Shown here: in pieces, positions 40,101-52,127 of the stretch
Numbering within the stretch: the stretch's first letter is position 1
Layout: each line of letters opens with the position of its first letter
DNA from: Datnioides undecimradiatus
Lineage: Eukaryota; Chordata; Actinopteri; Lobotiformes; Datnioididae
Length of the DNA stretch: 64,000 bases
Assembly: GCA_008933995.1 (NCBI GenBank)
Contig: WARS01000013.1
Span: 18,293,806 to 18,357,805, forward strand
Direction of reading: 5' to 3'
The notes under the pieces: model-generated
Database searches by the model: none
Told to the model about the DNA's origin: nothing
The model's input: only the letters and a program-made list of their open reading frames with translations
Translations under genes and position numbers: made by a program

Positions 40101-43100
40101 CGCTGAGGTACGTCTGGGGTCTCTGCGGTGGAACCTTTGAGAGAAGGATTAATAGGAGTGGGGGTCTGCTGATGCATGCTCTTGCTCCTTCGGGTCTCCA
40201 TAATTCACATTGTCAGCTGAAGAGTCGGTGCTGAGCGCCAACCCGGAGCTGTCTCTCATCATCACACACAGTCAAGAGCCTGTCAGAACAGATGAAGCCA
40301 CCGGCTCAGCACTGTCGAGGAACATTGAGCCGTAATTCACATCCTCCTGCCCCGACAGGCCTCACTAAATCCAGGTCCTGCCATGAAACGCTGGCGTCTG
40401 ATCAAGGAAGCCCTGTGTCAAAACCACAGGAGAGCCACTATGCTATGAACTAGATTAGCAATGATCAACTTGCCCTGTCTCCCCATCACATGATATTGGC
40501 ACCGATAATTGGTATGTTGCTTTCTACAGCAGTTCAGTATGTGACCTTGCATGAGCTCTCTCTCTCTCTCTCTCTCACTCTGTGAAAAAAAAATGAAGAC
40601 ATATCTTTTCAGTTCGTAGCTAATTTGGAGACCAGGGATGTTGACGAGTGTGACACATAGAACTTTCATTCTGCATCTTTCTTGAGCACATTGCATTTCA
40701 AAATCAAACTCTGAGGGGTTGTTGGGTATTAAATTAGTGTAATGATGCACAACATCACACTGCTGTGTCCTTTTGCCACAGCTTAGAGAAGCGTGTGAGT
40801 TCATGCAACCCAGTGTGGCTGGATCTCTACAACAGTTATCAGCTGCAGCAGCATGATATTTGTGCTGATATACACATCTTGGCAGATGCATACAAAAGCT
40901 GCAAAGCCCCCATGTCCTTCCTACAGCAAAAAAAACCCTGTGAGTATATTTAACTGAGAATTTCAACACCATCAGCATACAGAATCCACATCTGTGTTTG
41001 AGTGGCTTAATTAAGCTATAATGATGAAGTGGGGATGCTACATCCAGCTCAGGGATTTCTGATGCCCAGTGTCAGACCTCATTTATACCACTAGGCTCTA
41101 TGATTGGCACCTCGGTCTTCAGGAAACCTCAGGGCAATACAAACACCAGGAACAGGACTGAAGAAATCATGCTTCTTGGCACTACAATCAAGACTGAAGA
41201 CCCCAAACATACAATGTGAGGAATTAAGGAGAGAGATCCAGTATCTAAAACAAGAATACTTTGTTGAAACATATTAATTTCACATTTATCATTGCACACT
41301 AATGATCATTCAAGAATATATATAAATGAAATAGCACCCGTGTCGACACGGGCTGATTTAACATAACAACAGTTTAGGATTGTTAATCACCACACCATCC
41401 ATTGCTTTAGCATGCTGCTGATACAAATGTATAATTCAAATAATTCAAATACATATTTAATTTGCTCCAGGCTTGTGTGCAAAAGAACAAATTACAGTGC
41501 AGAAAAAGAGCTGACATATGAACATATGTCATCTGCCAGGCCCTGGTTTTGTGCTAGCTGCTCAATTAAATGCCTGTTTAAATTCTCCATGCGCATGTCT
41601 TAAAGCTGTCACAGTTACACAGAGGACTGCGTAATGGCTTGCTATGATGCATGCAACTAACTTACATGCTATACCGTATATGCAGCATATAAATGTATGC
41701 ATTTACATGTGCTATTCAATACAATTGGTCTTTTACCTTGTTTATCAAGTACTAGAAAATGTCCATGTGTGGATAACACTGAAGAAATTGTATAGATTCT
41801 GTATAAGGATGCATTACTTAAGCCATATATTTTGCGTTGAGGGTTTAGGGAATAGTATCACAGCATATATACTGAGCTGCTGTAATCCATACCAAGGCTG
41901 CATTAATACAGAAATCTGTGGAACTGTGTTTGCTGTTTCTAAACACAAAGAAGTACAATAAGGAGCATGCAGCCGCTACAAGCCATTATACCAAGTTATG
42001 ACAGGTGATCACCAATGACACCTTTGGCTGCCTGCATGCATTTGTGCATTGTCACCACTGACCTCAGAGTTAAAAAACCTGTGTCAAACTCATATCAATG
42101 TCGCCATTCAGTGTCGGAGTCAATGTCGAGGCTGATCACTGGCCACAACCCAGAGACCAAACAGCAGCCCTACAGCGTCAAACAGGGAAGCTGGCGCGCC
42201 AGGTCAATAGGGTATGCTAGTTGTTTGCTTCAGCATTGGTGGGCTTGTGCACCGTGAATTCATGGGGCCATGCAGTCTGAGGGGGGAGCACACTCAGCAC
42301 AGAAGCAAAGATAAAAAGTTATTCTGTGTATTAAACAGTGTCAGAACTTTTGGTTATTGAGAACCAAAACAGTAAGTAGTGTTCAGCAATTGTGAAAATA
42401 GAAGCTGTTTTAGATTTGTTGACACTATGTTTCCTGAAACTGTTTCCAATGAACTTAGAAGTATAAACAAGGATGACTAAATGAATAAACTAACATGGTG
42501 CATTGTTTCAAGGTGTTAAGGTTTCAAAGTCTTACTACCAAGCATGCTGTAAAAAGTATAAAGTATCCAGTTTGTATCAGGTCTATCTCTAATTTGGTTT
42601 CAGCACCTTATTGCTTGGATTCAGGGGAAGATTTATCCTCAAGGTTTATTATTTGAGCATAGGCATAATCCTTTTAAGTTCTTTTAGCGGAGAATTGTTC
42701 ATGGTATAGGAAAAATTATAAAGCATGAAGAAGATCATCTATCACTGTCTTGATCACCAAGCTGCATGTGCTGGTATAATTTTCTGCCACTGCAGTGCTT
42801 TGTAATAAAAATGGCAATGAAAATACGAAAGATTCACCAAAATCCAATTAGACAAGTTCATAAAAAAAGGGGTACATACCTATGTTGCGAATATAAGCTG
42901 CTTCTTCTACCTTTGCTCTTTTCAAAAAGGCTCATGTAATGTTACACTTTGACATTAAGTTCAGATAAATAGGTTTCAAATGAAAAACGACATCCAGTTG
43001 TATAATGGGCAGACATTCGTGACATATACAGTGCAATCTGCAAAAATCCAAACCTGCACTTGTGTGCTACCTTGTTCTGTTTGAGCTGTTTTAAATGACA

Positions 43101-46100
43101 GCTGCTCCTGTTTACCCACCATAGAGTGATAATGAATGATACAGTGGATTAACACTTGCCGCTACTATGGCTGATGAAACTGATTTAATCTTTAATTAAG
43201 TCAACAATTGATTTTTTTTTTTTTTTTTACACATAGATCCCGATGAAAACCCGCACTTCAAGAGTGAGCAAACTCAGTGCTATCTTTCCCCTAAAAAAAG
43301 AAAAGAGCTCTATGAACAGTACAGTTAAAGGTGTATTACGCTGTTTTTTGACGTTTCTATGACAACAGCACGGAAATAAACTTCTGTTTTTACCAGACTA
43401 TACTGTAATGTCTAGTTAAATTTATGTATATATCCTGAAATCACAAATTTGTCTTAAAATGCAAATTCAAATTGTGAAATTTGTGCAACATTAGACTTTT
43501 ATTAAGTTATGAAAAAAATCAACAGAAAAAAAAACCTCTAATTGCGCCGAGACCTCAGAAAGAGTGACAGAGAAGTCTGTAAATGGGGAGAATAGGGAGC
43601 AGAGTGATTGTTGAGCTCCACAACCTTCTCTCTACCTCAAAAAACCTGCCAAGACGACAGAATACACTGGCACACAAGAGGCAGCGGCAGTAGCACAAAG
43701 AAAGAAAAGACAAGGGTGCTTTTCAAACAAGGTTGAAGTCAAGAGATGAATGAAACGGATAACACATGATTTGAGAAATAGGACATACCAAGTAATATTT
43801 AAGCTGCTTGAACTTTTTGTGACCACGTGACCTCTTGGGAATGGAGGCTGTGTAGTTACTGGGGTAGTTATACCTTGATGTTTTAGACGTTGGCATCCAG
43901 TCTCCAACTGAAATCCACTCTCGAATTCTGATAGGCCTTTCCTTTTTGTTTCAAAATGCACTATGCTTAGTGTTTAAAAGGCAGGGGACATAGCCAAAAA
44001 TTTGGGATCCTGTACACAGGCATTTCATATTCACCCCTCTCTGCAACTATGGCTCCTTCATTCCAATATGCGTCTTTGTAACCCCTTCTCATATGATGAT
44101 GAGAGCACTGCTCTACTCAGAGTCCACCAAGTCCTTCGCCACTGTGGATAGCAGTGATATTCGGAGCTCACCAGCCTTGGTGAGCAGCTAGTGAAGAGCT
44201 CTTCATATCTCCACTGGAAAAGCACCAAAGTTCGGCACAGTTGCTGTGTGGGTACCTTTTAGGCAAGAGGCTGTCAAAGCATGAGTGAGGCGACTACCAG
44301 TATATAGTCATAGCTCCGCTGTTGTTTTTTTAGTAGTCAAATTAAGGCTGGTGTTTGTCAGATTTAAGTAACTAGCGAAACTGAACAGCACAGTTAAATG
44401 AAATTACAGTTCACGCCCGATCATGAGTAGTGTCACTCTATTGCTGTCTGTGAAAGCCTGTTAACATTAGTGGAGCAGGGCTAAATTGGCCAACCATAAA
44501 TTAACCATGATTTAGAGCCGCAGCTCTTGCAAAGTAACAGTACAAGAACCACTCAAAATGGTTAAATAATGAAGGGAAAACATCACTCACATATCAACTC
44601 CCCTGTTTAAAATCTGATCCCTCTCATCATTGGCATTTAAATCTATGAGCAGACCATGATCTTGTGAAGTCATTGGCCATGGCATTACCAATCTGTTTTC
44701 ATGCTGAGCATTTTATTTCCACTGGTGATGCGTTGTGGGATTTTTGTACAAATAAACGTTTCATCTACTCATTTCAATCGTTAAGTGGCCCATAGAGTCT
44801 GGCTTTGGTTGAAGTTAACAATCAACACTCCTCTTAACCTTGACTAAAACTGTGGGCTGAGCTTAATGGAACAGCTTATTTTGCTAGAACACAACCAAAT
44901 ATTGTCTTCAGCAGCTGCAGACCAAAAGAGCCAGGCAACCTCACTTGTCCTTTAGGTTATTAACATTGCAGCTGATGTTGCAGTAGGACAAGAAGCCAAA
45001 ACCATGCAGGGAAGAGAAAACACTGGCGATCTATAAAATGATTAAAGTCACCACAAGTTATGTCACTTGAGAAAATATATCAGCCTTCGTGCAGCTCCCT
45101 ACATTCAGTACTATTCCTTAGGACCTGTGAGCAGACTGGCTGTTTTGTGAACTGGTGGCCAGGAAAAAAAATAAAGGATCAATCTAAAGAGCCAACTTCT
45201 AATAATGTGAAAGTGTCCTCTGATGTTAAAATGGAGGTCAAACTGAAATCTTACTTTCTGACAATGACTTTTTTAAATTGCAGTACCTCATACAAGGTGA
45301 GCCTACAGAGACTGTTTTAAGATCCAAGTCCTTGTGTGGTTACATTCTCAGCTTGACAAAAACAATTTATCTGATCTAGGTCACTCTTTGTTAGCGCACC
45401 GTTAGCATTGGAACATGCTAACCTTGTTTTTCACAATTTGTTATTCCTTATCTATTGTAGACGACAGGCCTCCCACTCACTCAGTTACATTTACAGCCAG
45501 GAGCTGCACAGCACAGTCACAGTCCTCTGCTGTTGACCACAGAGCAGAGCTACAAGGGCAAATGGGGGTTAAGTGCCTATATCAAGGGCAGTTCGATGGT
45601 AGTTGTTTAGGGAGGAAAAAAAAACTATTCCCCATTCACTTTCCCTGCTCGGATTTTCCCCACCAGTCTGGGATTTGAAGTGGAAACCTTTTAGTTAGAA
45701 ACCTGCCTGTATAGCCTGACCGCAGATGAATGCAGATGAAACCTAACACTGATGTATTTTGGTGGATTTTAATCAATATTTCATCCATAAAATATTGTAA
45801 TATTTGTTTTACTTTTACATCTCTTTCCTTCAGTAACGTTCTGCTTTTAACAGTCATTTGAAAGCACTGGGTTGTTGTTTTTTTTTGCGCAATAAGCAAT
45901 GTCCTGGTTGACTCTGCCGAGGTGGCCCTGTCTGGGCTCTGCACGACTTGCCAGTGGTTATGAAGTCACCCGCTGAAACCGCCAGCGCACAGCCACTGTC
46001 TCCTGGCCCTCCATGCCTGACCAGCTGCCTCTTGGAAGGAGCCTTGAATTTATCCTCCAAAGCTCAGTGAGATCTGGGAGCTGGTTGAGGTGGTTTGGCT

Positions 46101-46689
46101 GGAACCCCCTGTGAGTCAAAGCTCCCTTGTGAGGTTCCCTTGACCACACTGGACTGGAAGAGAGGACCTTGTCCCAGTTTGTCCCTCTCATGTCATCATC
46201 ACAAGACTTTTTTATTTTTCCACTAATGGCTCCATTCAACTTTGAGATATGAGCCACATTTACAGTTGAAATAAAAATTCAATATTTGGCAACTCTTTGT
46301 TGAAAACATTTCCATTCTGTGTTAGAAACTTTCATCTCTGCTGCAGAAAATGTTCAGTCCTGGGAACAGAAAGAAGGAGATGTCACATGATTTACCACTT
46401 TTCCCTCAAACAAATAATCTGTGCTCATTATATGCAACACGTCACCACATCTGACACTTTCCTTTCTGTCATCGATATTAATTTCCTATATACCAACATG
46501 TCCATATTTTCCTTGCACAACACCTGCTCAATTCCTTTGTTCTCTCTAAAGAACAGCCTACGTGCAAATGGATAATGACAGCTCTTAAGCAAAAGCCGTG
46601 CTGGTTGTGCAGGGATTAAACACCTAAGGACATGTCAAGACTATTTTAAGCCACGCTAGTGCAGTGCTCCAAAGTTAGCAGTGTGATAT
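37160..46689. other. Gene-free stretch of mixed unique and repeat-like sequence
   Basis: No exon structure recognised on either strand. A CpG-rich patch at 38840-39130 resembles a fish repeat containing TTGCTAGATTTAGCGAC. A CT microsatellite lies at 40553-40577, a T-run at 43212-43228 and a GC-richer block at 45900-46190. The longest frame of the window (40418-40978 minus, 186 codons) crosses the CT repeat and shows no domain, so it is not called. A nine-residue match to mariner (PETKQQ context) near 42140 is too short to annotate. Confidence 0.5.
40553..40577. repeat. (CT)n microsatellite
   Basis: About 11-12 CT units. On the minus strand it reads as a run of Arg-Glu codons and lengthens a chance ORF. 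Confidence 0.9.
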
Positions 46690-49600
46690 GGCTGGTCCAC
46701 CCCTTTGGTCCCAACTTCACAGAAATCAGATGGAATCACTGTTGGAATGGATATTCACTGTTTGTTGCAATGACTTTTCACTGAGAAACCAGTAGGTTTC
46801 CATCAGCAAGCAGCTGCCACGTGTTTAGTGCTGGTTAGCAAATGCTACATAACAGGCTAAAGTAATGAACATGGTAAACACTGCCTGCTGACAGTGAAGA
46901 CTCAAAGACTTCATAAAAAGTAATACAATTAAACCTAAAGCATTACCGAGATGCACAATATTACACAATTACCATAGGTGACTTTTATTTTTAGCGTTGT
47001 CAGATGTGCTGAATAGAAGCTCACTTACTTAGCATGGTTCACTCTTAATTGCTAATATATTGTGTTAATGTATAATTATAACGTATAATTAATGTATTGC
47101 AGTACTGTAACACAATATGTGAATTTTGCACACCAAATTATGCGTCGATTTCAGGGAGACAAAAAGGACAGGAGAAGCTGAAGTCAACAAGAATTCACGA
47201 ATGCACTCAATATTAAAAAACCACCTGCCATGGCATAAAAAAGCAAGAGTCCGTTCAAAGAACACATTGCATGTACCCTGTAAGCTCAGTGTGAACTGTA
47301 GATGTATCCTGCAGTTCAGTAACAATAAAATCTGAGGACTGAATGCTAAATATCTCTGTCAGTGGGGGGTGAAATTAGCACCAGGGAGGTTACAAGATGA
47401 CATTCAGGCGCTCTTTAAACAGAAATTCATCCAGGTGCACTCAAACTGAATTTGTCTTTTGTAACAATAGCAGAGATTTGTATTTGAGGTCCATTTCGAG
47501 TCTAAATAATTAGATGCTATTTGAGATGATGATTTTCTTTTCTTTACTTGTGCCTCCATTAAAGGTTGCCTCTAAAAGCTTTGCTCTGCTGGTGTCTCCA
47601 CGCAGTTTCCACAGTGATGGATGGAGCTCGCCTCTGATCGCTCCTTCTCATATTGTTCTCTGGCCACACAGGGCAGATACCCCCTCATTAATAAACCTCA
47701 GTGATTAATTTCCAGACCTCCCTCTTGTGTCCCTTCCCTTGTCGTCTGTAAAAAAAAAAAGGCGCCCTCCTAATTAGTGAACACTGATGGAGCATCTATA
47801 ATGCCCGGGGACAAAGGTAAGGAGCAGTGCTGCTGTTGAAAAGAAATCCATGAATAGCGTACTCACCGTGGCAGAACCCTCCATCTGTACCTCAAGTCTA
47901 GTGGTTGTTGCCTGAAGACGTATACCATTTTTTTATTCCAATGGCCCCCTGGCTTGGCAGAGGTTATGTAAAGTATCGTAACAGTGCTAGATGAATTAAT
48001 ATATTCAGCGACATGTATGTTATTTTTTCCCCCTAAAAATCAGTGGTGTGATAAAGCTGACATTTACATGTTTAATTAGGGAAATACTCGGGAAGTGACA
48101 CTTCTTAATTATGTGACATTTGGTGCAGTAGCCTCGTGACAAGATAAGACCTGATCCCAAGACTGAGTGTTTAATTGATTAAATTGATTTTAAGTATTGC
48201 TCACGTTCCACATCCTAAGTATAGCAAACAGGCAACATACACAGACAGGCAGCAGGTATACCATTTTTGAAAGCTAAGCAATGAATTGCTGTGGATATAA
48301 TCAGCAGCAAAATATATTTTAGCCACCTATGAGTAGGACCAATCAGTTTAAGTGTACGGTATTTTCACTGCTTTATGTCGCTGTTAGAAAGCCCTTTCTG
48401 ACAGGAAATTGAAGCTGTGAATGCAAACCAGCTATTTCGCTGAATCTAAACTAACCGTTTAAAACACCAGTGTCAGACATTAACACAAACAAACTAATCA
48501 ATTGAGGCAGCTACAGGCAAGCGACTCCAGTGTTCTGCGATGTAAAATTAGTGCTTTTGTCAAAGGAGTCTGGCCAATTTGAAAAGAGCACGGATGGATA
48601 TGATGAGTTCAGAGTCTGTGGAATCAACATTAACTGTAGCTAGAACACACTCACTGTGAATAAGTACCTTAAACAACCCCACATTAAACAAAAACCCAAA
48701 CTGTGCCTTTAATCTATGTGGAAAATTGCAGCATTGCTACTCACAGTGTTTATTCATAGCTGTAATATTTCATAATTGACCCTCTAAGTAATGGCAAGAA
48801 AGTGAATAAATGTGTTTCCTAAATTGTTTAAAATTGCCGTTATATTAATATAATTTCTGAATTAATCACATCTTTTCTACTTATTTTATTTTCTAGCAAG
48901 AAATATGGAGGGTGATGGCCTGTATCAAGAATGATAACTTTGATATTTTTCAACTAATTCCATAATCTGTCTTTTCAAATAAAGCAGCAATTGCACAAGG
49001 GTAGTTTAGTGTCTTTTGAAACTGCTGAGAGGCAATGAAACTGTCTGTCTTCATGTAACCTAAATGCACATAAATGTACACTGACCTTTCCGTTCCCGGG
49101 GGTTTTGTGTTAAAGTCCAGAGGTTTTTGGGTTTTTTTGCTTTATTATGAAACCTGACACACATACTGTATTTCAATTGTTCAGCTGTTTCAGTCCTGAC
49201 CCCATGTGTCACATATGCGTTGCACTCTCTTCGTCATCGTTCATGTGAGACTACAGCTTCTATCGACACTGTTTCTGTCTTTTCGAAGCCAAAATTTCTG
49301 TGTAGTGTTTCCCATCTACACTAGTTTACACTTGAGCCGCTCATAACGTTTCATTGAAATGAAAGTAGAATATGTGATTATTTTAACCTACAATACTCAA
49401 TACAATAAAATTAACTTGAACAGTAAGTAAACATTTCAGATTGTGGTTAAGCAGCTGAGACATGAGCCTGCACAGGCACCATGCAGACTATTACAGATTA
49501 AAATGAGTGAGACTCTGTTCCAGGAGATTTGCATTTAAAGAGCGCATCTGATATTCCTGAGGTCCAGTACACAGATATGCATACAGTAATACTGCAGAGC

Positions 49601-50757
49601 AATTACTGCCGCTGCTACATTTTGTTGGAAAAAAATAGCCCTAAAAGTGTTCACTGTGTCAGTTTGAAATGCTTTTATGTGAATATTTTGTGAAACTCTT
49701 GAAATAGCCCTTATATCAGGATACTTTAAAAAAAAATCCCCACATGTGAGGAAACTTTTCAGACCTAGAGAAGACCACAAGAGGATGAACAGGGGTTCAC
49801 TAAAGAAGAGCTTTCATTTATTTCTCATTACAACAGGACATTCAGTGATCATTTGCATGCATAATAGATCACATCTCGTCATAGATACTGTAAAAACCAA
49901 ACAAGGAGGTCAACGAGGGGTGAAGCAAATAAGCAGCCCTTTCTGACACATCAGCATGAGTTCATATCACACAGATTGTGTATTACTTAGAGACGACCTC
50001 TGGTCAGAAATAGAGAAACATCTATTCTTCATAGATACTGTGTCTGTGTGGGGCTAATGATGGGTAAAATGCACAGCCGAGAAGGCAGTGCAAAGCTGCG
50101 CTTTGATGAATCGGGTGATTATATTCTGAAACACTCCTTTGCTCTACAAACTGCTGTGGCATAAAGTAATCCTGTTTAGATCTCTCTGACTAAAAAGGCC
50201 TGCTTGCTTTTGATGTGTGAATCCCACAAGCAGAGGATTTCTGCCGTTCATGCCTCAGATTATGGATGGAGGCACCTTTAGTGAAATCAAGCATTGCCAT
50301 GATGTCACCATTCATGCGTCAGTTAATACATCTCTCACACTGTATTTTACTTGAGGGTCCTTAATAGACCTACAGGTCTTCAGGTTCTTTAAATGTAGCA
50401 TGTAGCGCCTAAAATGGGCGATATTACTGATGTTAGGTCTAATTTCAACTCTAAACTACAAACAATGTAAAGCTCAAGCATGTATGCATTGCATCATTGA
50501 TTTTTATTGCATAACGGGATGCTTCAAGGCTCAGAGTTCCTGCAAATAGATATTAAACCCAGATTATTTTTAAGAAACACTTTTAGATTAAATTTAGTCT
50601 TGGCACCCTTTGAACCTGGTATCCAGTTTCATTGGCCCAATCTGGCCCAATCTTGGGTCTGCCTTGGACTTGATTTCAGATTGTGGCTTGAAGGTAATTC
50701 AGTTTCACCATATTAGTGTGTGTGTATAGGTATATGTATAGGTATAGCTGTAGGGGT
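46690..50757. other. Gene-free stretch; dispersed-repeat fragment, possible regulatory DNA
   Basis: No coding exon supported. The first 200 bp (to about 46890) resemble a common fish repeat with GTTAGCAAATGCTA-type words. An AT-rich, non-repetitive block at 47960-48190 contains TTTAATTAGG, TTCTTAATTA and TTTAATTGATTAAATTG. Two perfect octamers, ATTTGCAT, lie at 49527-49534 and 49851-49858. These are consistent with neural enhancers but unproven. Confidence 0.5.
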
Positions 50758-50804
50758 ATACACACACACACACACACACACATATAAATATATATATATA
50801 TATT
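50758..50804. repeat. (CA)n-(TA)n microsatellite
   Basis: A CA run of about 12 units followed by a TA run of about 10 units, ending 20 bp before the left TTAA of the palindromic element. Short TATAGG-type units precede it (50722-50760). Confidence 0.9.
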
Positions 50805-50828
50805 ATGGCATGCGGTTCAGGAAATTAA

Positions 50829-51160
50829 ACCTTTGAATATATTGAATGAAACTTTGAATATATGGAATGAATCCTGAATATATGGAATGAATCCTGAATA
50901 TATTGAATGAAACCTTGAATATATGGAATGAATCCTGAATATATTGAATGAAACCTTGAATATATTGAATGAATCCTGAATATATTGAATGAATCCTGAA
51001 TATATGGAATGAATCCTGAATATATTGAATGAATCCTGAATATATGGAATGAATCCTGAATATATTGAATGAAACTCTGAATATATTGAATGAAACTCTG
51101 AATATATGGAATGAAACCTTGAATATATTGGATGAAACCTTGAATATATGGAATGAAACT
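50829..51160 (+). repeat. Left minisatellite arm, 16 units of 20-21 bp
   Basis: Tandem array with unit TGAATATATKGAATGAATCC (20 bp; a 21-bp variant ends AAACCT). Sixteen GAATATAT cores can be counted between the element edge and TGACGTCA. Units vary at the T/G after GAATATAT and at the AATCC/AAACC end. The array is open over long stretches in some frames, which gives spurious ORFs rich in Phe, Ile and Tyr. Confidence 0.9.
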
Positions 51161-51164
51161 TGAC

Positions 51165-51202
51165 TGACGTCAGACTTCACGGCAGTGCCTGCGGCCATCT
51201 TG
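51165..51202 (+). promoter_or_regulatory. CRE-like and YY1-like motif pair, left arm
   Basis: TGACGTCA at 51165-51172 is the full palindromic CREB/ATF site. GCGGCCATCTTG at 51191-51202 is the reverse complement of a YY1-type CAAGATGGC core. The pair lies about 20-60 bp upstream of the ATG at 51223, where a core promoter would be expected. The same pair occurs in the opposite arm. Binding is inferred from motif match only. Confidence 0.5.
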
Positions 51203-51222
51203 TGCAACAGTGTGTAAATTGA

Positions 51223-51498
51223 ATGACAATGAGTCAGGCCGCCCGCAATCTCGTTGCGGCAATATTAACTAATGATAACATGATAAATACACTGGCGAAT
51301 GTCTTACAAAATCCTTCTGATCCTTCTGAAGAAGAAGTTCGCTCCATTTTTAACCATGGCAGGCCTACAGCAACAGGCCAGGCTGCTTATCGGGCCAACC
51401 TGAGCAACCGGCCAACCAAACTTCTCTGGGACTGGAGAAGTGCGGTGCCATTACGCACGGCCATTCACTGTGTTTTACCTTCATTAAATCACTTATAA
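51223..51498 (+). pseudogene. Short ORF in left arm of the palindromic element
   Basis: Unrecognised reading frame of 91 codons starting MTMSQAARNLVAAILTNDNM, followed by INTLANVLQNPS and EEVRS. The minus strand of the other arm starts MTMSQSAQNLVAGILNNEDI and INTLANACQNPP. Identity is clear over about 45 residues, so both derive from the N terminus of one parental protein. The frame sits 50-60 bp inside the CRE-like and YY1-like motifs. The carboxyl end after about residue 75 looks like non-homologous run-on. No function is assigned; probably a fragment. Confidence 0.5.
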
Positions 51499-51520
51499 AA
51501 CTATATATAACTATATATAC

Positions 51521-51802
51521 CTAGCTATTCTTACATCTTGTGTCTTGGACCCTTTCTTGTGTATGGGTGGAGATTGCACACAGGGGCTGTTTTAGGGCAC
51601 TCCTGAGAGATTGAAGGCATGCTGAGGTTGGCTTGATAAACAGCTGCCTGGTCTGCTGTAGTAGGCGAACTTCTTCGTCAGAAGAATGGTATTGGGCAGG
51701 GGTATCAGGAGGATTTTGGCACGCATTCGCCAGTGTGTTAATGATGTCCTCATTGTTTAATATTCCTGCTACGAGATTCTGAGCGGACTGACTCATTGTC
51801 AT
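51521..51802 (-). pseudogene. Short ORF in right arm, homologous to the left-arm ORF
   Basis: A 93-codon frame starting MTMSQSAQNLVAGILNNEDI. It contains a serine/acid segment (HSSDEEVR) absent or shortened in the left copy. Just after EEVR the DNA homology with the left arm continues, but in a different frame: left encodes QAAYRANLS, and the right DNA encodes a matching QAAVYQANLS only in another frame. One arm therefore carries an indel. Unknown protein. Confidence 0.45.
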
Positions 51803-51833
51803 TCACTTTTTGCTGCAGCATCCACACGTTACA

Positions 51834-51858
51834 CAAGATGGCCGCAGGTCTGACGTCA
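51834..51858 (-). promoter_or_regulatory. CRE-like and YY1-like motif pair, right arm
   Basis: CAAGATGGCCGC at 51834-51845 and TGACGTCA at 51851-51858 mirror the left-arm pair. They are upstream of the minus-strand ATG at 51802. Spacing between the two motifs is shorter than on the left, where about 13 extra bases lie between them. Confidence 0.5.
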
Positions 51859-51872
51859 GTCAAGTCCAATAT

Positions 51873-52127
51873 ATTCAAGGTTTCATTCAATATATTCAGG
51901 ATTCATTCAATATATTCAGAGTTTCATCCAATATATTCAGGATTCATTCAATATATTCAGAGTTTCATCCAATATATTCAGGATTCATTCAATATATTCA
52001 GAGTGTCATTCCATATATTCAGGATTCATTCAATATATTCAGGATTCATCCCATATATTCAGGATTCATTCAATATATTCAGAGTTTCATTCCATATATT
52101 CAGGATTCATTCCATATATTCAAAGGT
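51873..52127 (-). repeat. Right minisatellite arm, 13 units, inverted relative to the left arm
   Basis: The same ~20-bp unit as the left arm in opposite orientation (core ATATATTC). Thirteen cores can be counted. Part of it alternates two variants, GGATTCATTCAATATATTCA and GAGTTTCATCCAATATATTC, giving a higher-order dimer of about 41 bp not obvious in the left arm. Confidence 0.9.

Larger units (their letters stand above)
50829..52127. mobile_element. Palindromic TTAA-flanked DNA transposon derivative with minisatellite arms
   Basis: A 1299-bp element bounded by TTAA at 50825-50828 and 52128-52131, a probable target-site duplication. Both ends read inward ACCTTTGAATATAT. Each arm has, from outside in, a ~20-bp minisatellite (16 copies left, 13 right), TGACGTCA, GCGGCCATCTTG and an ATG opening a related reading frame (51223 plus strand; 51802 minus strand). 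Arm homology runs to about 51425 on the left and 51600 on the right, leaving a loop of about 175 bp. TTAA duplications are known for piggyBac and Kolobok elements; the end sequence does not decide between them. No transposase is present, so it is non-autonomous. It looks like two inverted copies of one end of a parent element. Confidence 0.8.

Noticed and set aside
40418-40978. Longest open frame in the window, 186 codons, minus strand
   Set aside because: Crosses a CT microsatellite (Arg-Glu run), shows no domain, signal or splice context, and looks like chance.
41644-41961. 105-codon frame
   Set aside because: AT-rich chance frame without domain or splice support.
42110-42200. Possible second mariner fragment (HNPETKQQ)
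   Set aside because: Only about nine residues match and the surroundings do not align with the rest of the transposase.
50803-51207. 134-codon Phe/Ile/Tyr-rich repeat protein on the minus strand
   Set aside because: It is the translation of the minisatellite array; the mix of 20- and 21-bp units shifts frame.
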